In this document: piece by piece, positions 45,480 to 56,363 of the stretch
Layout: every line of letters starts with the position of its first letter
Numbering within the stretch: the first letter of the stretch is position 1
Assembly: GCA_951802195.1 (NCBI GenBank)
Contig: OX637632.1
Coordinates: 620,001 to 684,000, forward strand
Source of the DNA: Tausonia pullulans
Taxonomy: Eukaryota; Basidiomycota; Tremellomycetes; Cystofilobasidiales; Mrakiaceae
Length of the DNA stretch: 64,000 bases
Direction of reading: 5' to 3'
Notes under the pieces: generated by a model
Told to the model about the DNA's origin: nothing
Seen by the model: the letters and a program-made list of their open reading frames with translations, nothing else
The model's database searches: none
Position numbers and translations under genes: made by a program

Positions 45480-48400
45480 CTAGTCCTCCTTCACCTTGCT
45501 CCCGTTCCGCCCGTTCGTCCCAGCTCCTCCTCCAGTTCCGCCTGCGCCACCCAAACCTCTCGCAGCGTGATCGAGATTCAAGACCCCCCCGACACCTCCG
45601 CCGAACCAATTTCGCACCCTCCCCAGCCATCCACTCTCGCAAGCACCAGCCCCACCGCCTCCTGCTGTCGTTTCTCGCACACCGACTCCCGAACACTCCC
45701 TTCGCCTTCCCCCCACTGGGCGTATGAACGAGGCATCGTCGTCCCAATCGCACGTCCTTTCCGTCTCGACGATCCATCCCTTTGCTCGCACTCGCTCGCG
45801 CCACTCGCGACTCTTCTTGTCGAGCGCTGCCTGACCATCGAGGATCTCGTTCTTCGAGTAGCTCTGCCTCGAGTCGAGCGCCTTGACAAGTGCGAGCGTC
45901 GGTCGCTGAAGGAGGAGGGTCGGTGGGAACGTCGAGAGTGATGTCGGGGCGTCTGTCATGAAGCCGCCTGGGGTCGTCGTCAGAGGCGTCGATGGACCGT
46001 AAGGCGTGACGAGGGGGTGGTGCCGGTCGGACTTCTTGGAGGGTAAGGGGGAGAGGAGTGTATGTTGCGGGTCGAGAGTGGGGAACTGCTTGACTTCTTC
46101 CGTGAGGTGCTCGAGCTCTTGGCGTCGGTAGGTGAGTTCGCTCGAGACCGCGTTGAGCGCGACGGTGCGAGCTGCGTCGAGCATCTGAGAAAAGTTCCGG
46201 AGGATCAGTCTCTGGCCGGTCGAGTTGAGTTGAAGGAAAGAGGGCACAGACTTCGTATTGGGCGATGACCCGAGAGAGCTGTGCCTCGCGCTCGCTGAAG
46301 GCTTGGAGTAGCTCGTAGAGCTTCATGTCAGCCTTGATGACCTCTACAGAATCTAGCTCCCAAGCTTGGTATTCCTCCGGCGTCGAAAAAGAAAGCCTGT
46401 GCAGACGACAGGATTGGCATCAGCTCCGATGGAACAGCACAGCCGAGGTGGGTTGCCACTCACGTCCGTCTCAACGCAACCGCCTCCCTCTCCCCCGGCG
46501 CGAACCACTGCTCTCTTACGACCCTTTTCGGCGGCTTCTTCTTCGTCCTTCTCTGAGGTCGGATAAAGTCCTCTGCCTCCTCATTCTCATCCCGCCAGTC
46601 CCAATGCAAACTCCTCGGCCGCGCGTTTCCGGGGTGCGTTCTCCAGAGCCTACCACGTGAAGAGTCGGCGCTTCGGGAGCTCGGTGCAGCGGAGGAGCCG
46701 CCGCCGGAGATGGGGGGAACGCCACTAAAGCGGGTGTGGAGGCCATTCCGCGCTGGGAAGAGATGGTCGGTCGAATGGTTGGAGGAAAGGAGGTGAAGAG
46801 GGGTGGCAGCGCCGTCTGGGCGGCTCCGCCCACGGCTGTCATCGGTGTCTTCTTGTCCGCTGTATAGGATGAGTTGAACATGAGAAGGGCGTGCTGACGA
46901 GGGAACAACACCGCGCAGCGCCACTCACGAGACGATGATCTCTGGCAGGTGTCGGTCGCGATCCCCGTCGGTGTCTGAGGAAAAGGAATCGTGTGGATGT
47001 CGGCGGGATATCGGGGTCGCGCTGATGGAGAGATTGAGGCATCAGAAGTCGGCACGAAGAAAGAGGGCCTCGAATTGAGCTCACATGCTGCTCAGCCCTC
47101 CTTTGACCTTCCCAGCGAACCTCCGAACTGTCCCCCTCCTTGAGGTGTTCGTTTCGCAGGGCTCATCCCAACTCGGTTCCGCCCCCTCTCCAAGCCAGAG
47201 AAACCTAAGCGAGTCGACTCTATCGCGCTTGGAAAAGTCGCGGATGTTTTGAACGAATACCGTCATGGAATCGGTGTTGAGTTCAGCAGGACGTTCGGAG
47301 GCGAGCGCGGCGGGAACGAGGGTCGACTTGATGATGCGGGACAGTGAGGCGTGTGGATGGGCGTGCTTGGAGTGATGGTTCGAGATTTGCTGGAGAAGGG
47401 AGCTAGTGAGGTAAGGCGAGGGTGGGATGCTGTGTCGACGCTGAAGACGGTGAGGGGCAGATACATCAGCGGTGTAAGCCTAAGGTAAAAGACATAAGGA
47501 CCCACCTGAAAAGCCTGAAGCGCGTCTTGAAACTCTCGGATGGCCACAAACGGGTCTTTTGGGACCTGTATCCAAGTGGAGGGAGGATCAGGCACAGACT
47601 CAACGCAGCGAGGATGGCAGGATGTCGGACCTTGTCAATCCCCATGTCCGCCAACTTTGATCGCGCCGCCCAGATCGAGCTTAGCAATCCAGCTACGACC
47701 TCCCCACTCGGCCAATCATGCACTACACCATCCCGGACGACCGTCTCCTCCCAGACAAGCAGCCCTTGCATCGTGTCTCTGCAGAGAAGACCGTCGATGG
47801 CGAAATCGGCCGAGCTGTTGAGGCACGACGTGATGCAGAGGGCGGCTTGAATGAGTTTGACGAGCGTGAGGACCGTCCTAGGGGAAGGGGTCGGATAGAT
47901 GGAGAAGGGAAGGCAATAGGCCTGGAGAAAGTTCGTATGAGTGGATTCCCTAGGAAAAAAAGCAGATATCGTCAGTCGCGGAAGGAGGTGAGCGCAGTGG
48001 GGCCGCTGCTCACGATATATATCCGAGGTCGATCTGCGCTCTCGGAGAGCAGTGCATTCGGATGAGGTCGATGGTGACAAAGATGCTCTCCCTAGCGGTC
48101 CTGGGAGAGGCATATCGGCGTGAGCGCCGTCGTCTTTGAGAACGAGTGTGGCGCCACATCAACTCACCGAAAGTCACCTGACGGGATGCGCATACCGAGT
48201 ACATCGGGGGACGGTATGGATGACGCAGACACGACAATCATCTGGCCGCGAGGGGTCTGGATGATAATGTGAGTGCGCGGAGTTTAGCGACCAGTCAACG
48301 AGGTCTGGTGACAGGTGGAGCCTGACCTGTCTCTCGTAGGAGCCGGGCACAGATAACATCTTGCCTGCCGCTGCCAAAACGTCGACTCGGAATTCTGGCG

Positions 48401-49138
48401 GAACGGTGGGTGAGACTTCTAGGACGTAGACTGTAATCTGTGAGCGGACGAGAGGGAGAGGTCAGTCTAGGTAAGACCGACCGGGTCAAGATGTGAGGGG
48501 AAACGAGGCAAGATGCGCTGCCGCCTCGCCGGGTACGCGCCAAGGCGAATGATTACCTCCGTCATCTCAACCCTCGGCACGCGAGAGAAGCGTGCAAGAG
48601 TCATGGGGAGATTGAAACGCACCTGGTCCTTGTCATTGCCCGTAAACTCGACCATGCACGGCATGATCCTGTCCCGGTCCGTGAGCCTGAGGCATATGAA
48701 AGGGAGTCAGCCATGGCATGTGAATCAGATAGATTCCAGCTCCTTCCGCTCGACGCACCAGTCGCCAACGGCCCAGAGCTGGTAGCCTGTGAGCTCGTCC
48801 TCGCCGAGTATGTCGAAGCGGCCGAGGCGCCGGAGCCACTCGTCCTGGTCGCCGTACGTAATGGCCGGGACAACGAGTCGCAGGCGGAGCGAGTCCGACC
48901 TCGACTGCCCCACGGGCCTGGGCGCCGAGGAGGGCAGCGACGATCGCCGGTCGCTCAGGTATGAGGCGGATGGAGGCGATGAGGAAGGGTGAGTGAACGT
49001 CCGGGTATCAATAGAGAGCAACGGTGGTTGATGCGTTCTGTTATTATGGCGGGGGGGAGAGGAGCCGTGTGGTGGAGGGTGAGGAGGAAGGGCTGGATCC
49101 GTCGATGAGGCAAAGGCGGGGGAGCGGATCGGCCGCAT
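45480..49138 (-). CDS. STB6-like protein (fungal Sin3-binding family)
   Basis: A long minus-strand gene. Well-defined exons: from ATG 49138 to about 48747, 48686-48623, 48437-48327, 48256-48196, 48100-48014; further exons lie in 47970-47470, 47400-47080, 47050-46860 and 46760-45480. The N-terminal domain contains RLRLVVPAITYGDQDEWLRR, LGRFDILGEDELTGYQLW, ITVYVLEVSPTVPPEFRVDV and TPRGQMIVVSASSI; the middle has VLTLVKLIQAALCI and VVAGLLSSIWAARSKLADMG; later RDFSKRDRVDSLRFLWLG. This order matches fungal STB6/STB2-type proteins, reported in yeast as partners of the Sin3 corepressor, though the function is poorly known. A C-terminal coiled-coil (MLDAARTVALNAVSSELTYR) and a glycine-rich tail follow. 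The join near 48747 needs a non-GT donor, and not every exon border was fixed. Confidence 0.6.
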
Positions 49139-49497
49139 GCAGGCATGCAGTCGAGCTGGAAGATCTCTAGGGAAGCGTGGACACGAGCAGGCAAGACGGA
49201 GATAGAGGAGAGGGATGCTGGGATGCGCCCGAGCGAGAGGGGTGGGTTGCGTTCGATGGTGGTCGTTGGATGGGGCCAAGGCGCGCCGAGAAGGGACGGC
49301 CGACGTGTACTCTGGCTTGTCAGCCCTGGGTAACCGGAGAGGGCCGACATTAGAAACCAGAGTAACTCGAGTAATGGGCGTCTGTCAGCGGGGAGGCCAG
49401 CTCTCCGTCCACCCCGCGCCCTCATCCTTTCGCGTCCAACCACCGACTTGCCAGCCCGCCCGTCCTCCTTCTCTTCTCTCGCCTTCGTCTCGCCGCT
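49139..49497. promoter_or_regulatory. divergent promoter region (STB6-like / uS12m)
   Basis: 359 bp between divergent starts. No motif recognised. Confidence 0.4.
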
Positions 49498-50416
49498 ATG
49501 TCGCGTTCTCTGGCCACGGCTCTTCTCCGACCGCCCCTCTTCCGCCCTCTCCTCCGTCTCCCGTCCGCTGCATCCCCCTCTTCCTTCCGATCAGCTGTCG
49601 CCGGCCCTTCTCGCTCCTCCGTCCTGTCTTCGCCTACCGTCCGACGCGCCTTCTCGACGACGCCCGCGTGGCAGGTGACACTCAACCAGGTCATTCGCGG
49701 CCACCGCAAGGTCAACATTGACATGCTCAAGCGTCGCGACCGGCACCCGGCCCTCGAGGGCAACCCCCAGAAGAAGGGCGTCTGCGTGCGCGTCTTCACG
49801 GCCAAGCCGAAAAAGCCCAACTCGGCCGTGAGTTCTGACTCCCGCTTCATCTTGCTTGGTCCTCTTCGGATCAGATGAGAGCTAGGCGAACGGCGAACGA
49901 GAATCAGAGCATAACGAAGGTACTGATCAGTCTTACTGCCCGTTCGCGTTTGCTTGCATGGCTCCAGGTCAGGAAGGTCTGTCGTGTCAAGCTGTCGACG
50001 GGCAAGTATGTTTACGCGTACATCCCGGGAGAGGGTCACAATCTTCAAGAACACTCAGTCGTTCTCATTCGAGGAGGCCGTACTCAGGATTTGCCTGGTC
50101 TCAAGTGAGTGGAGGAGAGGTCGTTGAGGATGTCGCGTGCGCTCGTTGAGGTTGAGCCGGCGCGCTGATTGCCGTTTCCTACTTGTCCGTCCGCCTCGTC
50201 AGGTACAAGGTCATTCGGGGCGCGTGTGATTGCGCTGGAGTCGTTGGACGGATGAAGTCTCGGTCTAAGTACGGAAGTGAGTCGAACTCCAGCAGATGCG
50301 GTGTGGTGGCCGGCGGTCTAAGCGACGGACCGGCTTCCCTTGTTGGCTAAACTAGAGGGGACATCACTGACGGTGACTGCTTGTCTTATCCAGCGAAGAA
50401 ACCGAAGACCAAGTAA
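49498..50416 (+). CDS. Mitochondrial small-subunit ribosomal protein uS12m
   Basis: Exons 49498-49827, 49968-50104, 50203-50276 and 50394-50416, phases consistent; 187 residues. The N-terminus ([19 protein letters not shown], then more Ser/Arg and [10 protein letters not shown]) is a mitochondrial presequence with a likely cleavage site near RAFST. The mature part is bacterial-type S12: [63 protein letters not shown] and [15 protein letters not shown], ending KKPKTK. S12 lines the decoding centre of the small subunit; the PNSA loop carries the residues that touch the codon-anticodon helix. It is the first of three neighbouring mitochondrial-translation genes. Confidence 0.95.
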
Positions 50417-50583
50417 TAGAATTAGGACAAGGGAACGCTGGATCAGATGTCTTGCCGACCCGAGGAGGAACCAAATCAACGGGAGCAGTGTCCGACGGCG
50501 CTTTCTCTTGGATAACCTTGAGCCGTTTGTACGCTTGTTACTCGCCAGAGAGGTGTCCTTCTCTTCCAAAGCAGACTGCATCA

Positions 50584-52490
50584 TCATCCCTTCCCCTCAC
50601 TCTCCACCTTTTTCCTCTTTCTCTCTTCCTCCTCCCCCGCCACCTTCGCCGCCGCTTCAGCGGTCTCTTCCTCGTACCGGTCCTCCGTCTCAAAGAGGTC
50701 CCTCAGTCTTCGCTCCGTCTCGTCCTGCTCGAGCGCACGGTGGATCCACTCGAAGCCGTCGCCTGAGAATTCCACCTGAGCGAGCGCAAGCGAGAACGAG
50801 ACGCGGTGCTCACGGCACATGCCCTGAGAGGTCGCGCAGCGGAAAAGCACACATCAGGATCAGAGGTGTCAGGAAACGCAGAAGAGCAAAGCCGGCTTTC
50901 TCACCGCTTGTCGGTTATACGTCCGGATCCGATCAGCCTTGCCCCAGCCTTTGAGCTGCGATTTGCGTTTGGCGGCAATCTCGTCCTGACGGGCCCGTCG
51001 GCGAAGATCGAGTAGGCGCGAGCGCAGAATTCGGAACGCCTGGCGCTTGTTCTGTTCGCCATAGATGTCAGGCAGATATAGGAAAGGCATGCATAGCAAA
51101 GGCACGCATGGGAAAGAAGACGCACCTCATGCTGCGACCGCGACTCCTGGCACGAGGCGCTGATCCCCGTCGGGATGTGGACGATCCGAACGGCTGACTC
51201 GGTTTTGTTGGCATGTTGGCCTCCGGGGCCAGACGAGCGGAGGACATCAATTCGGATGTCCTTTGAGTCGCCGAGGACGTCCTCGTCGCCTTCATTCTCA
51301 ACGAGCGGGCCGGTCGGGATGACCTGGGTAGTGATGTGGAGGTCAGCGTCACCCGTGAATCGAAGCAGAGACAACACCAACGTAGACGACTCCCGCAGAG
51401 GTCATCATGCGTCCGGCTGTGATGGCCGTGGAAGCGGGTCAGGCCTGAATGAGGAGAGCGCCAATGAACCACCAGCTCACCCTTGTCGGCCTCGCTGATC
51501 TCTTGCAATCGATGCACACCCGTCTCCCACCTCCACCTCCCATACACACCCACCTCCTCCTCCTCGCCCTCCTCCCGAGTCCCAGCCTTCGGGTCCCACA
51601 CCTCCATCAAGCAATACCTCAATCCTTCGCTCCCGATCTTGCTGCCCGTGATCTTGATCCAGCTTTCACTCAGCACATTCCACTTCCACCCCAGTCTCGC
51701 CCACTCCCTCTGGTACATCCCCCTCAGGACCAGATTCCAGAGGCACGAGTCGTCCCCTCCCTCGCCTTGGGTGAATTCAACAAGAATGGGCGCGAGAGCG
51801 ATGGCGGAGTGTGGGGCTGGGTCATAGGAGAGGAGGGTACGTTTGAGTTGATGTTGGAGGGATCTGAGGGTGGAGAGGAGGGAGGGGAGTTCGGAGGAGG
51901 CGAGCGAGGAGAGGTCTGGGTCGGTGAGGAGGTGCTGGGTCTCTTTGTAGAGCTGAAGAATGACAGGTGAGAGAGTCCGGGGAAGGAGGGAGGACAAGCC
52001 GACGCGACTTGAGGTTCAGCCCACCATTGCCCTCCTTCGCGCTCTCTTCGAGAAAGCTCACCTTGTCAGCCGCATCGTACTCGTCCAGAAGCTTCCCCAG
52101 CTCCCCTGATTCCTTTCTTAACTGGAGTACCTCCTTGGCATGCGTGTTGGCGCTCGAGACGTCATCCCTCAGAGCGAGGCGTTTCCGCTTGAGCGTCCGG
52201 CGAGCAAGGTTGACGAGGTCGGCGCCGGCTGTGCCGTCGTCGTCGGCCGCCGCGGTAGAACAGCGTTTAGAATGTAGACTCGTACATGGTGGTAGTGACT
52301 TTGGAGAGGGAGCGGGAACAGCAGGACGGCGGAGAGGCGACGGGAACGGATAATGCAAGAGACAGGAGACGGATGTGGAGGTCGAGACCCGGCGAGGTTG
52401 GTGGTAGCGAGCCGACGAGGCTCCCACCAGGGAAATCCTCGATCCGGCCCAGAAGGAGGTGGCCGTCGTCCGTGCGGGCGTCCCTAGCAT
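50584..52490 (-). CDS. MRF1: Mitochondrial peptide chain release factor 1
   Basis: Six exons: 52490-51996, 51952-51481, 51416-51382, 51323-51126, 51051-50905 and 50823-50584; 528 residues, phases consistent. It ends translation at UAA and UAG on mitochondrial ribosomes. Domain 2 has [14 protein letters not shown] and [14 protein letters not shown]; the catalytic loop is [20 protein letters not shown] with the GGQ that enters the peptidyl-transferase centre, then [14 protein letters not shown] and [11 protein letters not shown]. The Arg-rich, acid-poor N-terminus suits mitochondrial import. It is longer than yeast Mrf1 (about 410 residues), from an extended N-terminus and a charged tail ([16 protein letters not shown]). 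The stop is 167 bp from that of the convergent uS12m gene. Confidence 0.93.
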
Positions 52491-52831
52491 GTGCTAGCAG
52501 GTCGTGGTATGACCTTGACGCCGTCGAGCTGCCTCTCTTTTCGACGGACCGTACGCCCTGACCTCTTTGTGCTCTTCATCGGGCCGATTAACCGAGCTGT
52601 GCTGTACAGACGAGAGCAACAAATATGATTTCGGTATATTGCTTTCACACGCAGAGAAGGGCGCGAAGTAGCAATGACTCTCTCGAGGCGCACGCAGGTG
52701 GAGGGAAGTACACTCCTCATCGGCGCGCTCCAGGTCTCAATGAACTGATAGCAGTCGACCGGCTCAGATCGAGAAGTTCTCACAGTCAAGTGGATAGCTG
52801 CGTATTCCATGTTCATCTCCCGCCCAACACA
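52491..52831. promoter_or_regulatory. MRF1 promoter and mL40 3' region
   Basis: 341 bp between two minus-strand genes. Nothing else recognised. Confidence 0.35.
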
Positions 52832-53717
52832 TCATGAGTAGAAATCGATCTCCTCCTTGGCCTTCTTCTCCGGGACAAACTTCCAGTCGTAGTCCCAGCC
52901 CTTGTTCCCCGGCGTCTCCGTCGGGAGCCGCATCTCCCTTGGAAAGAGGCCCTCGAACTTGCCCTTCGCCTGCAAGACCGGCACATCGAGCGCGAGCGTC
53001 CCCGGTGGGGCCTGCGTCGCGAGATCGTAGTGCACTTTGGAGGTCAGACGGAGTTCCTCGCACGCCTCGAAGAGGAGAGCGTGCTTCCGCTTGAGGGCAG
53101 CAAGACGGCCGTTGGCCGTGGAGACCTTGTGCAGGCGGGTTGCTCGGTCGATCGTCTCATGGGCCTCAGGCGAGGGGAGGGCCTTAGAGAGGAGAATAGC
53201 GCGGTCCGGTCGGGGGGATGCCCAAGGCTTAGGGGAGCGCTTCGGCTGGGATGACGGGTAAAGGTCCTGGAGTGGGTGAACCGAAGATGATGGCGAAGAG
53301 GAAGAGGTAAACGAGGGAGACGAAGCCCAGCGGCAAGAGGACCGAGGGTGAGTGAGCGTCCAGGTGAGGTTGAAGACAGGACGGCGGGAGACGGGCACAC
53401 GACGCGTAGCACGCGAGGAGCGAGAGACGGGGTGAGGGAAGAGTCAAGGGGTCCTGTCAGCCTCCTTCGGATCGACTACGCGCGCCTGCCTCTGTCTCAG
53501 CCGCCGCCAAGGAGAAGCGAACACGCACTGCCTTGATGATGTCGTTCTGGCTCGAGCCGAGTCCGAGGTCTGGCGGAGGACCCTTCTGCCTGGTAGGGGC
53601 GGCCTTGGGAGGGGCCTTTTTGTCCTTCTTGCCGCGAACGAGCGTCGGGGCAGCGCCAAGCCGGAGCGAGCGAAGGGCCAACGATGTTGAGGAGGAGGCA
53701 AACGACTGGAGGGACAT
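52832..53717 (-). CDS. Mitochondrial large-subunit ribosomal protein mL40
   Basis: Exons 53717-53529 and 53266-52832, phase 0; 207 residues. The start ([20 protein letters not shown]) is a basic Ser-rich presequence. After ADLYPSSQPKRSPKPW come a helical part (HETIDRATRL, LAALKRKHALLFEACEEL) and the diagnostic end FEGLFPREMRLPTETPGNKG followed by WDYDWKF. The PTETP..WDYDWK ending is the signature of fungal mL40 (yeast Mrpl28). The 262-bp intron is longer than usual here; a different frame within it is open but carries no domain. It diverges from the coiled-coil gene at 54031. Confidence 0.85.
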
Positions 53718-54030
53718 GATGTTGGTCGAGCCCGCGAGGGAAGGGGCGGAGAGAGGGGTGCGGTGGTGGTCGAAGCAGCGAGAGAAGGTCGAGAATCGAG
53801 AGGAGACAGGGTTGGCCGGCCGTGCGCCAGAGATCCCACGCCTCAAGCTTCGCCAGGCGGCCACGCGCCTGCCCTTGCTCACACGCGCCCTTACCAGTGA
53901 GAGTCGAAAGGAGAGCCGCGGGAGCTTGTCGTCGCTCAACCTCAATCTACCCCTCTCAATCCCACCGCTTCTTCCCCTTCCTCTCCCTCTTCCCCTCTGC
54001 TGCCCTCAATCGGATCCCATCCACCCACCC
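53718..54030. promoter_or_regulatory. divergent promoter region (mL40 / coiled-coil gene)
   Basis: 313 bp between divergent starts; C/T-rich towards the plus-strand ATG. Confidence 0.4.
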
Positions 54031-55930
54031 ATGCCTGCCCGCCGCAAGCCTGCTCCTCGTCCTCAGCCCGTCGCCCTGCCCTCGCCGACGACAGACCCCG
54101 TCGACGGTGACTCAACACCAGCCTGGTCGTCCTCCGTGTTTCCGCCCGTCCCGTCCTACGCTGCCTCCGACCGGTCTCTTTCCCCCAGTCCCTCGGAAGA
54201 CGACCGCGAGCCGACCCCCTGGGGAGGCAACACCCGCCACAAGGCGTCGCACTCCATGGACACGCCGGGCGCAGGGCTTGCCAACCGGTTCGCCCGTCTT
54301 CTCGGCGGTGGTGCGTCGACCCAGCAGCAACAACCGCTCTCGAGCGAAGAAATTGAGCGGCAGGCGATGGAGGATCGGGATCGCAGCAGGCGGGAGGCTG
54401 AGAGACTGCTAGCTCTCGAGCACGAAAGGGAGGCCGGCGGCCCTCCTCTGCAGCATCAACAGTTTGAGGAGGGCAACGGAGGAGGATGGTATGGACAGGG
54501 GCAGCAGAAGACGCAAGTGACGTCGAGTCAGTCACCAGCAGTGGAGAGGACGGTAAGTCTTCGTTTCGTTTCGTACAGATGTGACAATCCAAGAAGAGAG
54601 CGCTGATCGATTAGAACTTTGTTGTGGCATCTTCAGGCTCGCCTTTTTTTTGACGCGTCATCGTCGCCAAACACTCGCCCTCCGCCTCTCTCCCCGAGTA
54701 GGTCTTACAACAACAGTACCAACCTCCCAGCCTCCCCTCTCCATCACCTCGACCCCAACGCCGCATCCACTGTCGCCGCCCTGCTAGAGCGCGTCGGCCT
54801 ACTCGAGGAGTACAGTTACCGCAACTTCCGGTCCTTCGCCGGCCGCGTCCAGGACATTGAAGCCCGCCTCGAGATGCTTGAGCGGAGCGACGTCAGTGCT
54901 CCAGCAGCAGCAGCGAATCCGAGCGACGAGGCTTGGAAGGCCGAGCTGGGGCGGCTCGGGAGTGATGTCGAGTCCCTCCGAGGAGCGATGCGCGACGGCT
55001 TCCGCAGTGTCGAAGGCACGCTTGACAAGGTCCAGCGTCAGGCTGTGGTTGAGTCCAAGCCCCTTCCTGTCGCTCCTCTCAACATCTCGAGGGGCCCATT
55101 GTCCTCGTCCGCTGCTTTGTCGCACTCACGAAAGGACTGGGCGTCGCCCGTCAGTCTCGGCCCTACCCAGCCTCTCTCCATCTCAAGCGGCAACTCTTCA
55201 TCGTCTCCCTCTGTCCGCCGCCCGCCGCATTCGACTTCCTTCGTGCCCTCTTCCCTCTACAACACCAACACCGGTGTCTCACGCGCTTCATCTACCGCGT
55301 CCAAGGCTCCCTCTCTGTCCTCTGCGACCTCGTCCTCTACCATCTCCGACGAGTTGCTCACCCCCGCCCTGCTCTCCGAGGAGACCTTCCCTACGGCAGC
55401 CTTCAACGACACCAAGCCTCTCAGTATCCAGACTACCGCTTCCACTTCCTCCATCAGCCCGGCTCCCGTCACCGCGCTGCCTTTAAGAAAGCGCTACACC
55501 GAGGCTCTGGGAGCCCGCACCAACACGTCCTCGGCACCCACAACACCTGCCACGACCAGGAGCTCTCGGTAGGTTCTCGAGTTGTATCATTGTGTACGCC
55601 AGCTGCCATCCTTTTCTGACTTCATCTATCATCTATAGCCCTCAGTCCATGTTCGCAACTTCGACCCCTCCTCTTGCCATCCGCCCCTCGGCCGCCCTCT
55701 CCACTCCACTGTCCACCCCGCTCCCTGCCTCCCCTTTCCAATCTCCCCGGGTCGCCGCCATTTCCAAGAGCACTGGTGGCGGCCACCACACCCGCGACGG
55801 CTCCGAGGGCCGTCGGTCCAGAGCGAGGTCTGTCGGTGCTGTCGTCCCCGGCGCTGGGGAGGTCAAGGCTGGCAACGGCAAACGGGCGCCTGCTGGCAAG
55901 CTCATAGAGTTCTTTGAGCGGGCGGCCTGA
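54031..55930 (+). CDS. uncharacterised coiled-coil protein with disordered flanks
   Basis: Exons 54031-54552, 54637-55568 and 55639-55930, phases consistent; 581 residues. The N-terminus is Pro/Ser-rich, then a charged helix (EEIERQAMEDRDRSRREAER). A second helical region (AALLERVGLLEEYSYRNFRS, then RVQDIEARLEMLERS and ELGRLGSDVESLRGAM) reads as a coiled coil with regular Leu/Val spacing. The remaining 350 residues are Ser/Thr/Pro-rich with many SP and TP sites, suggesting phosphorylation by proline-directed kinases (inferred). The last residues, KLIEFFERAA, look ordered and may be a short binding motif. No family is recognised. Confidence 0.65.
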
Positions 55931-56363
55931 GTGGAGCGGAGTTTCGGACGAACCGATCGCTGCTGGGTCAGTGTGAAGTCGTTTCGCTTATACCTTCATC
56001 TCTAAGACTACCTTTGTCGTCTTTTTTTTCCTGGCCCACTTTTCTCTCTTTTTTTATTTGCCTTCTTCTCGGGCTCATTTGTGCTGCGTGTGATTTTTGG
56101 ACATTTCGCCTCGTTTCCGTCCCTTCTGCCTTGACTTTTGCGCCGTGCGCAACCTCATACATGTCCTGCTGCCCGAAACCCTTTGTGCCTTCAGATTCAC
56201 TCTACGACTCTTGCTGCAGAAGATCATTGTATCGCATCGCAGCTCGGGTGTGACCGATCGCGCTGAAGGCCCAGTCGCGGCAACGTGCTCTCTGGGCTGA
56301 ACGGCTCCCTCGTCCAGCCCTTAACCTCCACCCACGCCTTCCCTTCCTTCTCTTCCCTCACCT
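55931..56363. other. intergenic region
   Basis: 433 bp between two plus-strand genes, with T-rich runs soon after the upstream stop that fit a 3' UTR or polyadenylation region. No gene supported. Confidence 0.35.

Noticed and set aside
53229-53447. Open frame with a hydrophobic stretch on the minus strand inside the mL40 intron
   Set aside because: The intron is bounded by good sites that join two mL40 parts in phase. The frame has no start of its own that makes sense.
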